Positions 48,380 to 56,739 of a stretch of 64,000 bases of DNA are shown here, piece after piece; within the stretch, counting starts at the first letter, position 1, and each line of letters starts with the position of its first letter. Made by a program: the position numbers and the translations under genes. This stretch comes from Candidatus Peribacterales bacterium (GTDB lineage: Bacteria; Patescibacteriota; Gracilibacteria; Peribacterales; Peribacteraceae), in the NCBI GenBank assembly GCA_020058765.1, contig JAGVDM010000004.1, positions 186,001 through 250,000 on the forward strand, read 5' to 3'. The notes under the pieces were generated by a model that was not told the origin of the DNA, searched no databases, and saw only the letters and a list, made by a program, of their open reading frames with translations.

Positions 48380-49471
48380 ATGCGTTTTCGATTGAGTGTT
48401 CTTGCAGCGTCGCTGCTTATGGCGTCGCCGGCACTGGCGATGTTCAACGATTCCAAGGGTCACCCGTATGAAGATGCAATCCAATACGTATTGGATAACG
48501 GCATTGTAAGCGGGTATCCCGATAGAACGTACCGACCTGAACAAGTGATTAATCGCGCAGAATTCACGAAGATCGTTATGGGCGCGAGGTTCGCATCGGA
48601 GATTGATGCATGTGCTCTTTCCACGCTCACTTTCCCAGACGTTCCAAAAGATTCGTGGTTTGCCAAATACGTGTGTGTGGCCAAGGCAAAAGGAATCGTT
48701 GGTGGCTATCCTGACGGCACATTCAAGCCAGATCGAAACGTGAACGCAGCGGAAGCTGCCAAAATCGTTACGGCTGCCTACGGTGTTGCGCCTGCACAGG
48801 CAGGTACTGCGGTGTGGTACCAGCCGTACGTGGATGTGCTAAAGCAGAAAACAGCATACCCACCAACGGTCTCCAATGTTTCCGCCGGCCTCACTCGCGG
48901 GGAAATGGCCTACATCATCCACCGTATGGGAGGATACGCAGAGGTTCCATCCACAGGTGGTGGCTGCAAAGTGGCAGGGTGCAGCAGTCAGCTGTGCGTG
49001 GATGAAGAAGAAGATGGTATATCTACCTGCGAATGGCGGGCAGAATATGCGTGCTACCAAAATGCAGAGTGTGAGCGCCAAGGCAACGGCCAGTGCGGTT
49101 GGACCATGACCGATGATCTTGCGGAGTGCTTGGAAGGTGATCGTGATGACACAGCAGGATTGGGTGAATATGAGCCCTATGCCCCAGCCGCTGCAGATGC
49201 ACAAACAAAGCCGTATGTGTTGTTTTTCCATGCGGAGTGGTGCCCCTACTGCCAAAAGAACGATAGCTACCTCGAGGACTTCTACGGCGAAGGTCGTGCC
49301 GGTGCATACACCGTGTACAAACTCAATTACGACACAGCCAATGACATGCGTTCTGCGTACAACGTCACGACACAAGATACATTTATTCTGCTTGATGCCG
49401 ACGGAAACGAGATCGAACGCGTATCGTTCCCATCGCAGGTACAGCTCGAAGCGTTGATTACAATTGAATAG
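48380..49471 (+). CDS. SLH / eight-cysteine / thioredoxin-like fusion protein
   Basis: 363 residues. Signal peptide 1-20. Three S-layer homology repeats occupy about 21-185, recognised by YVLDNGIVSGYPDRTYRPEQ, KAKGIVGGYPDGTFKPDRNV and a weaker third; they bind pyruvylated cell-wall glycans or a substitute. Residues 196-250 hold eight Cys in the pattern of the eight-cysteine-cluster domain (196, 201, 206, 217, 225, 231, 239, 250). Residues 275-363 are a thioredoxin fold with CPYC at 288-291. A cell-wall-bound disulfide oxidoreductase is the simplest reading. Confidence 0.85.
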   Translation: MRFRLSVLAASLLMASPALAMFNDSKGHPYEDAIQYVLDNGIVSGYPDRTYRPEQVINRAEFTKIVMGARFASEIDACALSTLTFPDVPKDSWFAKYVCVAKAKGIVGGYPDGTFKPDRNVNAAEAAKIVTAAYGVAPAQAGTAVWYQPYVDVLKQKTAYPPTVSNVSAGLTRGEMAYIIHRMGGYAEVPSTGGGCKVAGCSSQLCVDEEEDGISTCEWRAEYACYQNAECERQGNGQCGWTMTDDLAECLEGDRDDTAGLGEYEPYAPAAADAQTKPYVLFFHAEWCPYCQKNDSYLEDFYGEGRAGAYTVYKLNYDTANDMRSAYNVTTQDTFILLDADGNEIERVSFPSQVQLEALITIE

Positions 49472-49508
49472 TCATTGTCTCTGAGTGTAACGGGTATACT
49501 GCATACCC

Positions 49509-51557
49509 ATGCGTCTCTCCACGCCACTTGGCCAGGTGCTGCGGACTACACCGCAGCATTTGGCGTGCCTGGAAGGAATGGGGCTGCACACCGTGGAGGA
49601 TCTGGTGCTCTATTTGCCTCGGGCGCACGAAGATTTAAGCGCGATGCATGTGCTACGCACAGCACCTTTCGATCAGAAGGGCTCATTCCGCGGCATTGTG
49701 GATCACCTGCGCCGAGTGCGAACAAAGAGCGGAAAAGTGCTCGTTACAGCCGATTTCACCGATACAGAAGGGGAAGCAGCCGAAGTAATTTGGTTCAATC
49801 AGCCGCACGTCCTTCGCATGCTGAAAAGCGGGCAAGAGATCGTGCTGACCGGGAAACTCACGCTCAACGGAAAGCGGCTGCAGCTCCAGAGCCCCAAGTT
49901 CGAACAAGCAGAACGAGGCACGCTGCTTCACGCAGGCAGATTGGTGCCTATCTACCCAGAGCATGAGCTGATCAATACGGTGTGGCTTCGTGAGAAAATG
50001 GTTCTTGTACAGGAGGCAATCAGCGAGCTCCCGGAAACGTTGCCGGCCGCTGTGGTGATGGAAGAATTGCTTCCATCTCGCAGCGAAGCAATCCACACAC
50101 TTCACTTCCCAGAATCCGGTGAAGCACTACAGCGTGCGCGTGAACGAATGGCATTCCAGGAAATGTATGCACTGCAGCGTGAAGCGCTGGAACGAAAGCA
50201 GGAGTGGCAAGGAGAACACCAAGAGCGCTTACGCGTGCCGATGGATGTGGAGCTCATTCGTGCATTTTTCCAGTCGCTGAATTTCACACCCACAAATAGT
50301 CAGAAGATTGCTATCTACGAAATTCTGCGTGACATGGAAAAAGATCAACCGATGTCGCGCCTCCTTGAGGGGGATGTAGGCTCAGGCAAAACGCTCGTTG
50401 CTACTGCAGTGATTGCGAACGTGCTTCGCAACAAAGGGCAATGCGCACTCATGGTTCCTACGGAAGTTCTCGCTCGCCAGCATACGATTTCTATCGGGAA
50501 GACACTCATTGCCTTCCACACCTATCTGGAAGCCGCACGTGCACGCGGAGAGCAACTGCCAATTATGCCGCACCCTACGGTACAAATGCTCACAGGATCA
50601 GTCCAGTCAGCAGATGCAAAGGCTATTCGACACGGCCTCACGACTGGCGCCGTTGATCTCGTGATCGGCACGCACGCTCTCATTCAAGATTCAGTCACAT
50701 TTCGCAATTTGCAACTTGTTGTTGTAGATGAGCAGCATCGGTTTGGTGTTGTGCAACGTGCGAAACTCAAGGAGAAGGGGAGTCCGCATTTCCTCTCGAT
50801 GACAGCTACACCTATTCCTCGCACGCTCGCACTCACCGCCCATGGGCATCACGATCTCTCAGTGCTCACCGAGAAGCCGGGTAATCGTAAACGCATTCAT
50901 ACTAAAGTGGTCTCCCCCAGCGATCGCACAACGGTTGAGCGCTTTATTGATCAGCAAATTGGCGAGGGGAGACAGGCGTTTGTGATCTGTCCACTCATCA
51001 ATGAATCGGAAAACGAGGAAATGAACGACGTAAAAAATGTGACACAGGAAGTAGCAAGACTAAAAGAGGGCTTCCCACATAGACGCATCATTGCGCTGCA
51101 CGGGCGAATGTCTGCTCAGGAAAAGGAATCAACCATGCACGCATTCAAGAATCGTGAGTACGACATTCTCGTATCCACATCGGTAATCGAAGTGGGAATC
51201 GATATTCCCAATTCAACAATTATTGTAATTGAAGGTGCGGAGCGGTTCGGGCTGTCCCAGCTCCATCAGTTCCGCGGACGGGTCGGTCGAAGTGATCATC
51301 AAAGCCATTGTTTCCTGTTTACCACCACGCCTCAGCAAGCCTATTCAGAGCGCTTGAAAGCAATGGAGCAACACGACTCAGGGTTCCTTCTTGCAGAGAT
51401 TGATCTGCAGATTCGCGGCCCGGGCGAGCTGTTTGGCTTGAGGCAGAGCGGCCTCCCCGAATACCAAGCTATCGGCTTACTGAATCCAGAACTGGTTGTA
51501 CGAGCCAGGCGAGCTGCAGAACGTGCACTTGGGATGCGTGAATCGACGGTTGTGTAA
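49509..51557 (+). CDS. recG: ATP-dependent DNA helicase RecG
   Basis: 682 residues. The N-terminal wedge domain (about 55-150) has the OB-fold strands VLVTADFTDTEGEAAEVIWFN. Helicase motifs follow: RLLEGDVGSGKTLVA, the DEQH box in LVVVDEQHRFGV, SMTATPIPRTLAL, LVSTSVIEVGIDIPN and QFRGRVGRSDHQ. It reverses stalled replication forks and branch-migrates Holliday junctions. TATACT (49495-49500) lies 8 nt before the ATG inside the inverted repeat GGGTAT-ACTGC-ATACCC (49492-49508), so the mRNA is probably leaderless. Confidence 0.97.
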   Translation: MRLSTPLGQVLRTTPQHLACLEGMGLHTVEDLVLYLPRAHEDLSAMHVLRTAPFDQKGSFRGIVDHLRRVRTKSGKVLVTADFTDTEGEAAEVIWFNQPHVLRMLKSGQEIVLTGKLTLNGKRLQLQSPKFEQAERGTLLHAGRLVPIYPEHELINTVWLREKMVLVQEAISELPETLPAAVVMEELLPSRSEAIHTLHFPESGEALQRARERMAFQEMYALQREALERKQEWQGEHQERLRVPMDVELIRAFFQSLNFTPTNSQKIAIYEILRDMEKDQPMSRLLEGDVGSGKTLVATAVIANVLRNKGQCALMVPTEVLARQHTISIGKTLIAFHTYLEAARARGEQLPIMPHPTVQMLTGSVQSADAKAIRHGLTTGAVDLVIGTHALIQDSVTFRNLQLVVVDEQHRFGVVQRAKLKEKGSPHFLSMTATPIPRTLALTAHGHHDLSVLTEKPGNRKRIHTKVVSPSDRTTVERFIDQQIGEGRQAFVICPLINESENEEMNDVKNVTQEVARLKEGFPHRRIIALHGRMSAQEKESTMHAFKNREYDILVSTSVIEVGIDIPNSTIIVIEGAERFGLSQLHQFRGRVGRSDHQSHCFLFTTTPQQAYSERLKAMEQHDSGFLLAEIDLQIRGPGELFGLRQSGLPEYQAIGLLNPELVVRARRAAERALGMRESTVV

Positions 51558-51565
51558 GGCGGTGC

Positions 51566-51593
51566 TTGACACCCATTCAAAGTCGGATATCCT
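51566..51593 (+). promoter_or_regulatory. Strong promoter of the attenuator transcript
   Basis: Perfect TTGACA (51566-51571), 16-bp spacer and TATCCT (51588-51593). Transcription would begin at about 51600, at or next to the GTG that opens the leader ORF. Confidence 0.75.
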
Positions 51594-51600
51594 GCACATC

Positions 51601-51681
51601 GTGCAATCCGTCCCGCACTTCGCCGGCATGATGATGTCGATGATGATGCTCTCCTCGCGAGGGACGGCTGCTTGCGCATAA
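51601..51681 (+). CDS. Putative leader peptide with a Met run
   Basis: A GTG at 51601 (expected transcription start) opens 26 codons ending in TAA at 51679-51681; an internal ATG at 51628 gives 17. The peptide begins MQSVPHFAG and continues with MMMSMMM, six Met codons in seven. It lies between a strong promoter and an intrinsic terminator, as a transcription-attenuation leader would. No other reason for the Met run is evident. Confidence 0.5.
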   Translation: MQSVPHFAGMMMSMMMLSSRGTAACA

Positions 51682-51707
51682 AGAAGACTTCTCACTCAAG
51701 CAACCAG

Positions 51708-51735
51708 AACCCTCGCCACAAACGAGGGTTTTTTT
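51708..51735 (+). terminator. Rho-independent terminator inside the leader
   Basis: AACCCTCG (51708-51715), loop CCACAAA, CGAGGGTT (51723-51730), then a T-run continuing to 51735. A perfect 8-bp stem, 22 nt before the next ATG. Confidence 0.9.
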
Positions 51736-51757
51736 ATCACCTCATTTCATTCATTTC

Positions 51758-52861
51758 ATGGAAAACACGATTATCCCCAAACTCCGAGATACGATCTCTG
51801 CGGATTTCGATCCACAGACAGGCAGATTGCTTTCCGACGATGTACTGCAAGAATCATCGGATCTCACCGACTTTGAACAAGAAGTGTTCGCCAAGCGCAC
51901 ACGACGATTGCTGCAAGTGACTGACGTTGGAGATGGGCCACGCGATTTTGATGCACATGAAACGATTCTGGCACGTCATTTACAATTGCAGGATAACCGA
52001 ATTTACAGCACAGGTGATAATCCCGGTGTACTTGCCTATGCAGCGGATTTCACCACTGATCTACAGAAGATCAGTGAGGATGTTATCCGGCGCGCTGCAC
52101 TGCAGGCGAAGAAGAACGGGAGAAATCTTCCTGCAGACGTGGTCGAAGCATTGCAGACACTCGATACAAGCACACTTCGAATTCTGCTCAACTCCGCTCC
52201 ACGCAATCAACAAGCAGCTGAAGGCCGCAACGGGCGGGACTTCCATTTAGGGCTCACTGCAGATGGAATCGAGGTCTATGCCGTGCCAGTGAGCTCACTG
52301 CGGTATATCCGCAGCAAGCTGGTGTCACTCTTCCGCATTCCTACAAATGGGCACCCGCTTACAGAAGACGGCGAACAGTTCCGCTCGTCGCTCTTTGGAC
52401 AAAGCGCTCACAGCGCACAAGAGCATTTGGTGCCGCTATGGCGTAGAGAAGATGACAACGAAGAGGAACTGGATACATTCCTCCCGACGGTTACAGAGGA
52501 AGAAGTGGCCTACAAGGATGCCCCATTCTGCAACCGACGAGTGTTCTCCCCAAATGTGGAGCGGTTTCTGGATCAAATCGAAAGCAACATCACCTGCAGC
52601 GACAGAACGGTTCGGGTACAAATCGGCAATACGCCAGTTCGAGCCTACCGCGTGAAGAATCTGGCAGAAATTCCAGGTGGGCAATGGGGTATTTACGCGA
52701 ACGTTGCCGATGGAAATGGTCGGGCTTCCGGCTATGTTGAGCTCAATAAGCGCCTTCCGGACGGCGGTAGCATTGAGGATCCATCGCAGCGTTCTGACCA
52801 AGATTTGCAGCCAGAAGATCGACATTTGGGCGTTTCTGTACGCATTCTCCCAAGGGAGTAA
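51758..52861 (+). CDS. Hypothetical soluble protein controlled by a putative attenuator
   Basis: 367 residues with no signal peptide or membrane segment. The N-terminal 60 residues are acidic and helical; about 150-190 and 270-345 look like mixed alpha/beta domains (FHLGLTADGIEVYAVPVSS, RTVRVQIGNTPVRAYRVKN). The C-terminus is polar. I do not recognise the family. It is preceded by a promoter, leader ORF and terminator, so its expression is probably conditional. The next gene has its own promoter. Confidence 0.75.
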   Translation: MENTIIPKLRDTISADFDPQTGRLLSDDVLQESSDLTDFEQEVFAKRTRRLLQVTDVGDGPRDFDAHETILARHLQLQDNRIYSTGDNPGVLAYAADFTTDLQKISEDVIRRAALQAKKNGRNLPADVVEALQTLDTSTLRILLNSAPRNQQAAEGRNGRDFHLGLTADGIEVYAVPVSSLRYIRSKLVSLFRIPTNGHPLTEDGEQFRSSLFGQSAHSAQEHLVPLWRREDDNEEELDTFLPTVTEEEVAYKDAPFCNRRVFSPNVERFLDQIESNITCSDRTVRVQIGNTPVRAYRVKNLAEIPGGQWGIYANVADGNGRASGYVELNKRLPDGGSIEDPSQRSDQDLQPEDRHLGVSVRILPRE

Positions 52862-52874
52862 CGAAACATTCGCT

Positions 52875-52902
52875 TTGTCAATTTGGCCTCTCCTGCTACA
52901 CT
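52875..52902 (+). promoter_or_regulatory. Promoter of the gene at 52929
   Basis: TTGTCA (52875-52880), 16-bp spacer and TACACT (52897-52902), 26 nt before the ATG. Confidence 0.6.
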
Positions 52903-52928
52903 GGTAGCGATATTCCCCTATAGAACGC

Positions 52929-53597
52929 ATGAGCGATTCCGCACAACCACAGCAGCAATCCGGTCAGGGTGGAGCCCAGCCGATTCGGCCGGGAGACCCG
53001 ATCCCTTCTGGCGGAATTGATCCCACACAGGTGTTTGCTGCGCCACCACCGCCTCCACCGTCTGCTCAGCAAGGCGCTCAGCAGGATGGTGCTCAACCAC
53101 AGCCACCAAAAGATGCTGGCCCTCCTCCACCACCTGCAGGTCCATTGCCTGCAGATGACCAGCTCAAGGCTGCCGGATATGACGATGAAGATATCCGCGT
53201 ACTGAAAGAGGTAGGCAACTACCGCTTCGGTTCCCTTACAGGGCAGCTCTCCAATCAGAACGTTGTTGTGCCAACGCACCCAGAAACAACATTCGATGAG
53301 CAGCGTTTCCTCAATCTGCTTCGCGGGAGTATTTCCCTTACGCGAGATGAGAAGTGGCGCATCATTATGGCGATCCCAAAGCTCAGCCAGTTCCAGATTG
53401 ATGAGCTCCAGAAGATTTTGGACGAAGAGCGCATCAAGTTTAGCGAGCTTTCACCCAAGCACCTGCTACAGCTCATGAAGTTGGAGCAGAAGCACGGTGA
53501 CGACTGGAAGGATCTGCAAGCGATTACCGCACAGCAAAGCGCCAAAGCGGATGAATCTGCTCAAGCAGACGCCATTCGTAAGCAGCTCGGGCTGTAA
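52929..53597 (+). CDS. Hypothetical protein with Pro/Gln-rich N-terminus and helical C-terminus
   Basis: 222 residues. The first 75 are Pro-, Gln- and Gly-rich with two runs of five or six prolines, so probably disordered. Residues 78-222 are mainly helical (LKAAGYDDEDIRVLKEVG, DEKWRIIMAIPKLSQFQIDE, KFSELSPKHLLQLMKLEQKH). There is no signal peptide or transmembrane segment. Pro-rich regions may bind partner domains. No family recognised. It converges on the GspF-N-like gene with 3 nt between stops. Confidence 0.7.
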   Translation: MSDSAQPQQQSGQGGAQPIRPGDPIPSGGIDPTQVFAAPPPPPPSAQQGAQQDGAQPQPPKDAGPPPPPAGPLPADDQLKAAGYDDEDIRVLKEVGNYRFGSLTGQLSNQNVVVPTHPETTFDEQRFLNLLRGSISLTRDEKWRIIMAIPKLSQFQIDELQKILDEERIKFSELSPKHLLQLMKLEQKHGDDWKDLQAITAQQSAKADESAQADAIRKQLGL

Positions 53598-53600
53598 TCG

Positions 53601-54266
53601 CTAGACGTTCACTCGGTAGAACACGAAGGCGAGTACGCCAACAATTGTGCAGAACAATGCCGAAAGGGTTCCTGTACCAAGCTTTTTGTAGAGGCTGGTC
53701 ATTGCGAGGAAGAGGAACGACGCCAGTGTGAACGAAAGCACTAATGGAGACGCATAGATCCCCATGAGGTACGGGATCTCAAAGGGCAAACTGCGTGTGG
53801 TGGTATATGCGCCCAATGCATAGACTAAGGCGTACCACGCAAGTAGCCACCCGGCATAGAGCCGCAGAGTATCCAGGAACGGATAATACTGACGAGTATC
53901 TGCAGATTCGGTAGATGAAGGCTTCTGAGCCCAGTCATGCGCAGGTGCCTGCTCTCGAGGAGGAGGGATGGTGATTGGCTTGTTTACTGACGCTGCCGAA
54001 GCCGGAGTAGGTTGCGCTGGAGGCTGCTTCTGCACTGGGGCAGCAGGCGGAGGGCTCTGCACGGCCTTTGCTGGTGTGGGATTCTGCTGAGGCGCAGAAG
54101 AGAAGTCTGTGCTGTTTTTGGTCTCGTAGGAAATTTGAAACACCTCCTCTGGAAGCAGTGCTTGCTCTGCAAGAGCAATTCTTGCTGCGGTCACATCTGC
54201 AGCATCTATGCTGCCGTGGACGCGTTCGCCTTTGGCATTCCGTGCACTGTACGAGTAGAGCACCAT
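53601..54266 (-). CDS. Four-helix membrane protein with a GspF/PilC-like N-terminus
   Basis: 221 residues. The first 40 (LYSYSARNAKGERVHGSIDA, then AARIALAEQALLPEEV) closely follow the opening segment of type II secretion F / type IV pilus PilC proteins. The F domains themselves are absent. A Pro/Gln/Ala-rich linker runs to about residue 120, then four hydrophobic helices fill 130-221. It may be a pilus-assembly accessory or a domain borrowed for another purpose; I cannot decide. It lies downstream of the lipoprotein gene at 54290 on the same strand, 23 nt apart. Confidence 0.65.
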   Translation of the reverse strand: MVLYSYSARNAKGERVHGSIDAADVTAARIALAEQALLPEEVFQISYETKNSTDFSSAPQQNPTPAKAVQSPPPAAPVQKQPPAQPTPASAASVNKPITIPPPREQAPAHDWAQKPSSTESADTRQYYPFLDTLRLYAGWLLAWYALVYALGAYTTTRSLPFEIPYLMGIYASPLVLSFTLASFLFLAMTSLYKKLGTGTLSALFCTIVGVLAFVFYRVNV

Positions 54267-54289
54267 GGACGCAGTGTAGCAGAACTCGC

Positions 54290-55264
54290 CTAGCCAGCGA
54301 ATGCCACCAACTGTGCAGTGATATACGCCACTGCAGCTTGCAGGCGCGCATCGGCAACAATCTCAAAGTGTGAGTTGTCTTGCCATGCTCGGTACCCAAT
54401 AGCTGTGGATCCTTGCACGGAGACTTGTCCGTCCGTTGCGTTCTTGGATGCCACCGTACCGGAAACGAGTTTTATAACGATCACGCCGTCACCAATGCTA
54501 TCGATAGGTGCGTTGCCTACCTCCACGTGCCACAGGTGCGACGTGGTGTTCCCAAATGACTGGAACCACCAATTCTTATGCACAGGGAAACAGAAACCAA
54601 TGTGACCTGTGCAGTACTTCTGGGTCCAGCGCTCAGCGGCATAATCCTCGGCAGCCATTGCAGTGATTGCGCTTTCCTGAGAAGCGGTGAGTTTGACGGG
54701 CTCCTCATTTGGCTCTTCTGTTTCAACAGGCGTATCCGGCTCCTCCACGGCACCCGTATTCGTTACAGGCTTCTCGGGAATTGGCTGGTCTTTAGGCTCA
54801 TCGTCCGTTTCATCTGGCGTGTCGGCTACTGTTCCAGTCGCTGTATCTGGTACCACTGCGCCGGAATTCGTTGAAGAGACACCTTCGCTCTCTGCAGAAA
54901 GCAGATGAATATTCTCCACGCGCATGATCATGCCGCCTTCTTCGACGGTTGGGCGAATGGCACCGAACACCTCCACGTCCTCCTCTACGTATCCATTCAG
55001 GTCCACAGAATCACTCTCTAGCAGTATGAACCTACCATCATCGAGAACAAGTCGGTGACTGCCTTGCTGGTACACGCTAATTCCAGCGGGTTTCACGATT
55101 CCGCTGTAGGTGACATTTTCTGTCTCGCGGACAGCGGGTTCCTGGGGAACTTCCTGCGTGTCTTCAGGAGTTGGCTCGGGCAGCGGTTCAGCTTGCGGTG
55201 CTCCCAGGGAGCAAGCAGCGAAAACGGTGCATGCACCGAGTGCAATTGCACGGAGAAAACGCAT
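54290..55264 (-). CDS. Lipoprotein with acidic linker and two beta-rich domains
   Basis: 324 residues from the ATG at 55264. The signal peptide ends in FAAC (Cys18). Residues 48-118 look like an OB-type beta domain (VTYSGIVKPAGISVYQQGSH, DVEVFGAIRP). A Glu/Pro/Thr-rich linker spans about 125-195. Residues 200-324 form a second folded domain with a Cys pair in KYCTGHIGFCFP and many aromatics (KNWWFQSFGNTTSHLWHVEV). No family recognised. A terminator at 55344-55380 separates it from dsbA-like, so it needs its own promoter. Confidence 0.7.
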   Translation of the reverse strand: MRFLRAIALGACTVFAACSLGAPQAEPLPEPTPEDTQEVPQEPAVRETENVTYSGIVKPAGISVYQQGSHRLVLDDGRFILLESDSVDLNGYVEEDVEVFGAIRPTVEEGGMIMRVENIHLLSAESEGVSSTNSGAVVPDTATGTVADTPDETDDEPKDQPIPEKPVTNTGAVEEPDTPVETEEPNEEPVKLTASQESAITAMAAEDYAAERWTQKYCTGHIGFCFPVHKNWWFQSFGNTTSHLWHVEVGNAPIDSIGDGVIVIKLVSGTVASKNATDGQVSVQGSTAIGYRAWQDNSHFEIVADARLQAAVAYITAQLVAFAG

Positions 55265-55343
55265 CGGAGAAACAGGGAAGGAGTCGATGCCGTAAGTATA
55301 CTCGCGGATGGAGAAAAGACACCAAAATCTCCGCAATTTCCCT

Positions 55344-55380
55344 TACAAAAAAGAGAGGTATTTCACCTCTCTTTTTTGTA
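55344..55380 (-). terminator. Bidirectional terminator after the DsbA-like gene
   Basis: TACAAAAAAGAGAGGT (55344-55359), loop ATTTC and ACCTCTCTTTTTTGTA (55365-55380) form a perfect 16-bp stem with T-runs in both directions, 16 nt past the stop at 55396. Confidence 0.92.
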
Positions 55381-55395
55381 CGAATACAGGCACGA

Positions 55396-56112
55396 CTACT
55401 TGAGTGCCTCTACTGCTGCCTTGAAGGCCTCAAGCGGCTGTGCGCCGGAGACGATCTGGCTCTTGCCTGTTTCGTTGTTGATCACGATGTTGCCTGGAGT
55501 ACCGCGAATGCCCGCTGCCGTACCACCAGCCATCTGATCGGTGACTTTCTGTGCGTACTTGCCGGAATCTAAACAGTCCTTGAAGTCACCGGCATCCAAA
55601 CCGAGATCAGCAGCGTATGTTTCGAGCTGCGTATTGTCTGCGCCTTTCTCGAAGAGCATGTCTGCGTACTCCCAGAACTTGCCCTGTTCACCCGCACACT
55701 CGCTTGCCTCTGAAGCCTTCTGTGCGTTGGGGTGGAAGCCAAGAGGATAGTGGCGAAGCACCCAGTTCACGTCGTCCACTTCAGCAACGAGCTGCTTCAT
55801 TGTGGGGTGATGACGGGAGCAGAATGGACACTCGAAGTCGGAGTACTCGATCACCGTGATGAGTGCATCTTCATCACCACGAATGTAATCCTGATCTGGG
55901 TCTACCTCTGGAACCTCACCTGCTGGTGCAGGAGCTGGGGCTGGAGTTGGTGCTGCTGGCGTAGGCTGTGCAGCTACAGAAGGCTTGTTAGCACCACCAA
56001 TGTTTACAGAACCGCCGGAAACCGTAGCAGCGCCATAACCGACGATGACACCAATGAGCACCATGGAAATGCCGAACCACGGCGTATTTGCTGTAAATGA
56101 TTCTTTGGACAT
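55396..56112 (-). CDS. Membrane-anchored DsbA-like thiol oxidoreductase
   Basis: 238 residues. One membrane anchor (about 13-30) and a Pro/Ala-rich linker (about 42-70) precede the thioredoxin/DsbA fold. The active site is Cys95-Pro-Phe-Cys98 in EYSDFECPFCSRH, with cis-Pro in IRGTPGNIVIN near 205; the helical insert has Cys pairs (ECAGEQGKFW, DCLDSGKY). It should introduce or isomerise disulfides in exported proteins, of which several Cys-rich examples are encoded here. The upstream gene at 56159 is on the same strand. Confidence 0.92.
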   Translation of the reverse strand: MSKESFTANTPWFGISMVLIGVIVGYGAATVSGGSVNIGGANKPSVAAQPTPAAPTPAPAPAPAGEVPEVDPDQDYIRGDEDALITVIEYSDFECPFCSRHHPTMKQLVAEVDDVNWVLRHYPLGFHPNAQKASEASECAGEQGKFWEYADMLFEKGADNTQLETYAADLGLDAGDFKDCLDSGKYAQKVTDQMAGGTAAGIRGTPGNIVINNETGKSQIVSGAQPLEAFKAAVEALK

Positions 56113-56158
56113 GAGAGAAAAAGAAAAAACGAATAAAAAACGAAATACAGTACTCGTC

Positions 56159-56614
56159 CTACTCGCGCTTTATGAGTACATGAGCAAGAAGCGGCGCTGC
56201 GTGAAAACGAGGACCATCTTGTGCAAGAAGATACTGAACGCGCCCCTCATACACTACCGCTTCCTCCGGAAGAATTGCCGGAAGTGACGGTGCGTCATCG
56301 GATCCAAGTACGAGCGGAATATCTTCACGGCTTCCGCGTACAGCATTCTGGAAGCAGAAATCACTGTCCTGGCACCCCGAACCGTGGCTTGCAGCGGCAA
56401 CGGCGGACTGCACATCACCTTCCGCCACAGGGGTGAAGAGCTGGCAGAGGAGCGTGTCCTCGCTGAAAAGAACTGCTGTAGCGTCATTGGTACCAATACG
56501 CCCCGCAAACGCGGCAGAAACAGAGAAAATGCCACCCGTGCATACGGAAGAATGCAGGCTGATAATCAATGTCCCGATGAGAAGTACCCGTAAGCGGGAA
56601 ACACACAGAGCCAT
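56159..56614 (-). CDS. Small exported protein with cysteines
   Basis: 151 residues from the ATG at 56614 (a start at 56656 would lie close to the tRNA-Phe 3' end). A signal peptide is likely (MALCVSRLRVLLIGTLIISL). The mature part has Cys residues near 24, 56, 81 and 87, suggesting two disulfides, and beta-type segments (AVVYEGRVQYLLAQDG). Family not recognised. It precedes the DsbA-like gene by 46 nt on the same strand, so it may be a DsbA substrate or partner. Confidence 0.65.
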   Translation of the reverse strand: MALCVSRLRVLLIGTLIISLHSSVCTGGIFSVSAAFAGRIGTNDATAVLFSEDTLLCQLFTPVAEGDVQSAVAAASHGSGCQDSDFCFQNAVRGSREDIPLVLGSDDAPSLPAILPEEAVVYEGRVQYLLAQDGPRFHAAPLLAHVLIKRE

Positions 56615-56663
56615 CGGGCACGCACTGTACCCGACAGTCTGGGGACTGTCACGCACGGAAAAC

Positions 56664-56739
56664 TGGTGGCCCAGACCAGGTTCGAACTGGTGACACCTCG
56701 CTCTTCAGGCGAGTGCTCTACCAACTGAGCTACCGGGCC
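56664..56739 (-). tRNA. tRNA-Phe (anticodon GAA)
   Basis: 76 nt including encoded CCA. The acceptor GGCCCGG pairs with CTGGGCC (one G-U), discriminator A. The anticodon stem CTCGC/GCGAG holds CTGAAGA (GAA), and the T-loop is GTTCGAACC. Confidence 0.97.

Larger units (their letters stand above)
51601..51735 (+). promoter_or_regulatory. Putative transcription attenuator upstream of the gene at 51758
   Basis: CCGTCCC (51608-51614) can pair with GGGACGG (51661-51667). The overlapping GCGAGGG (51657-51663) can instead pair with CCCTCGC (51710-51716), which is the 5' arm of the terminator. These are mutually exclusive helices of the attenuator type. A further helix TGCTTG/CAAGCA (51669-51674, 51697-51702) lies between. 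The Met codons sit between the two arms of the first helix. Confidence 0.5.

Noticed and set aside
51628-51648. His-leader reading (HHH-R-HHH) on the minus strand at the Met run
   Set aside because: The promoter and the intrinsic terminator are both oriented on the plus strand, and no his gene lies downstream on the minus strand.
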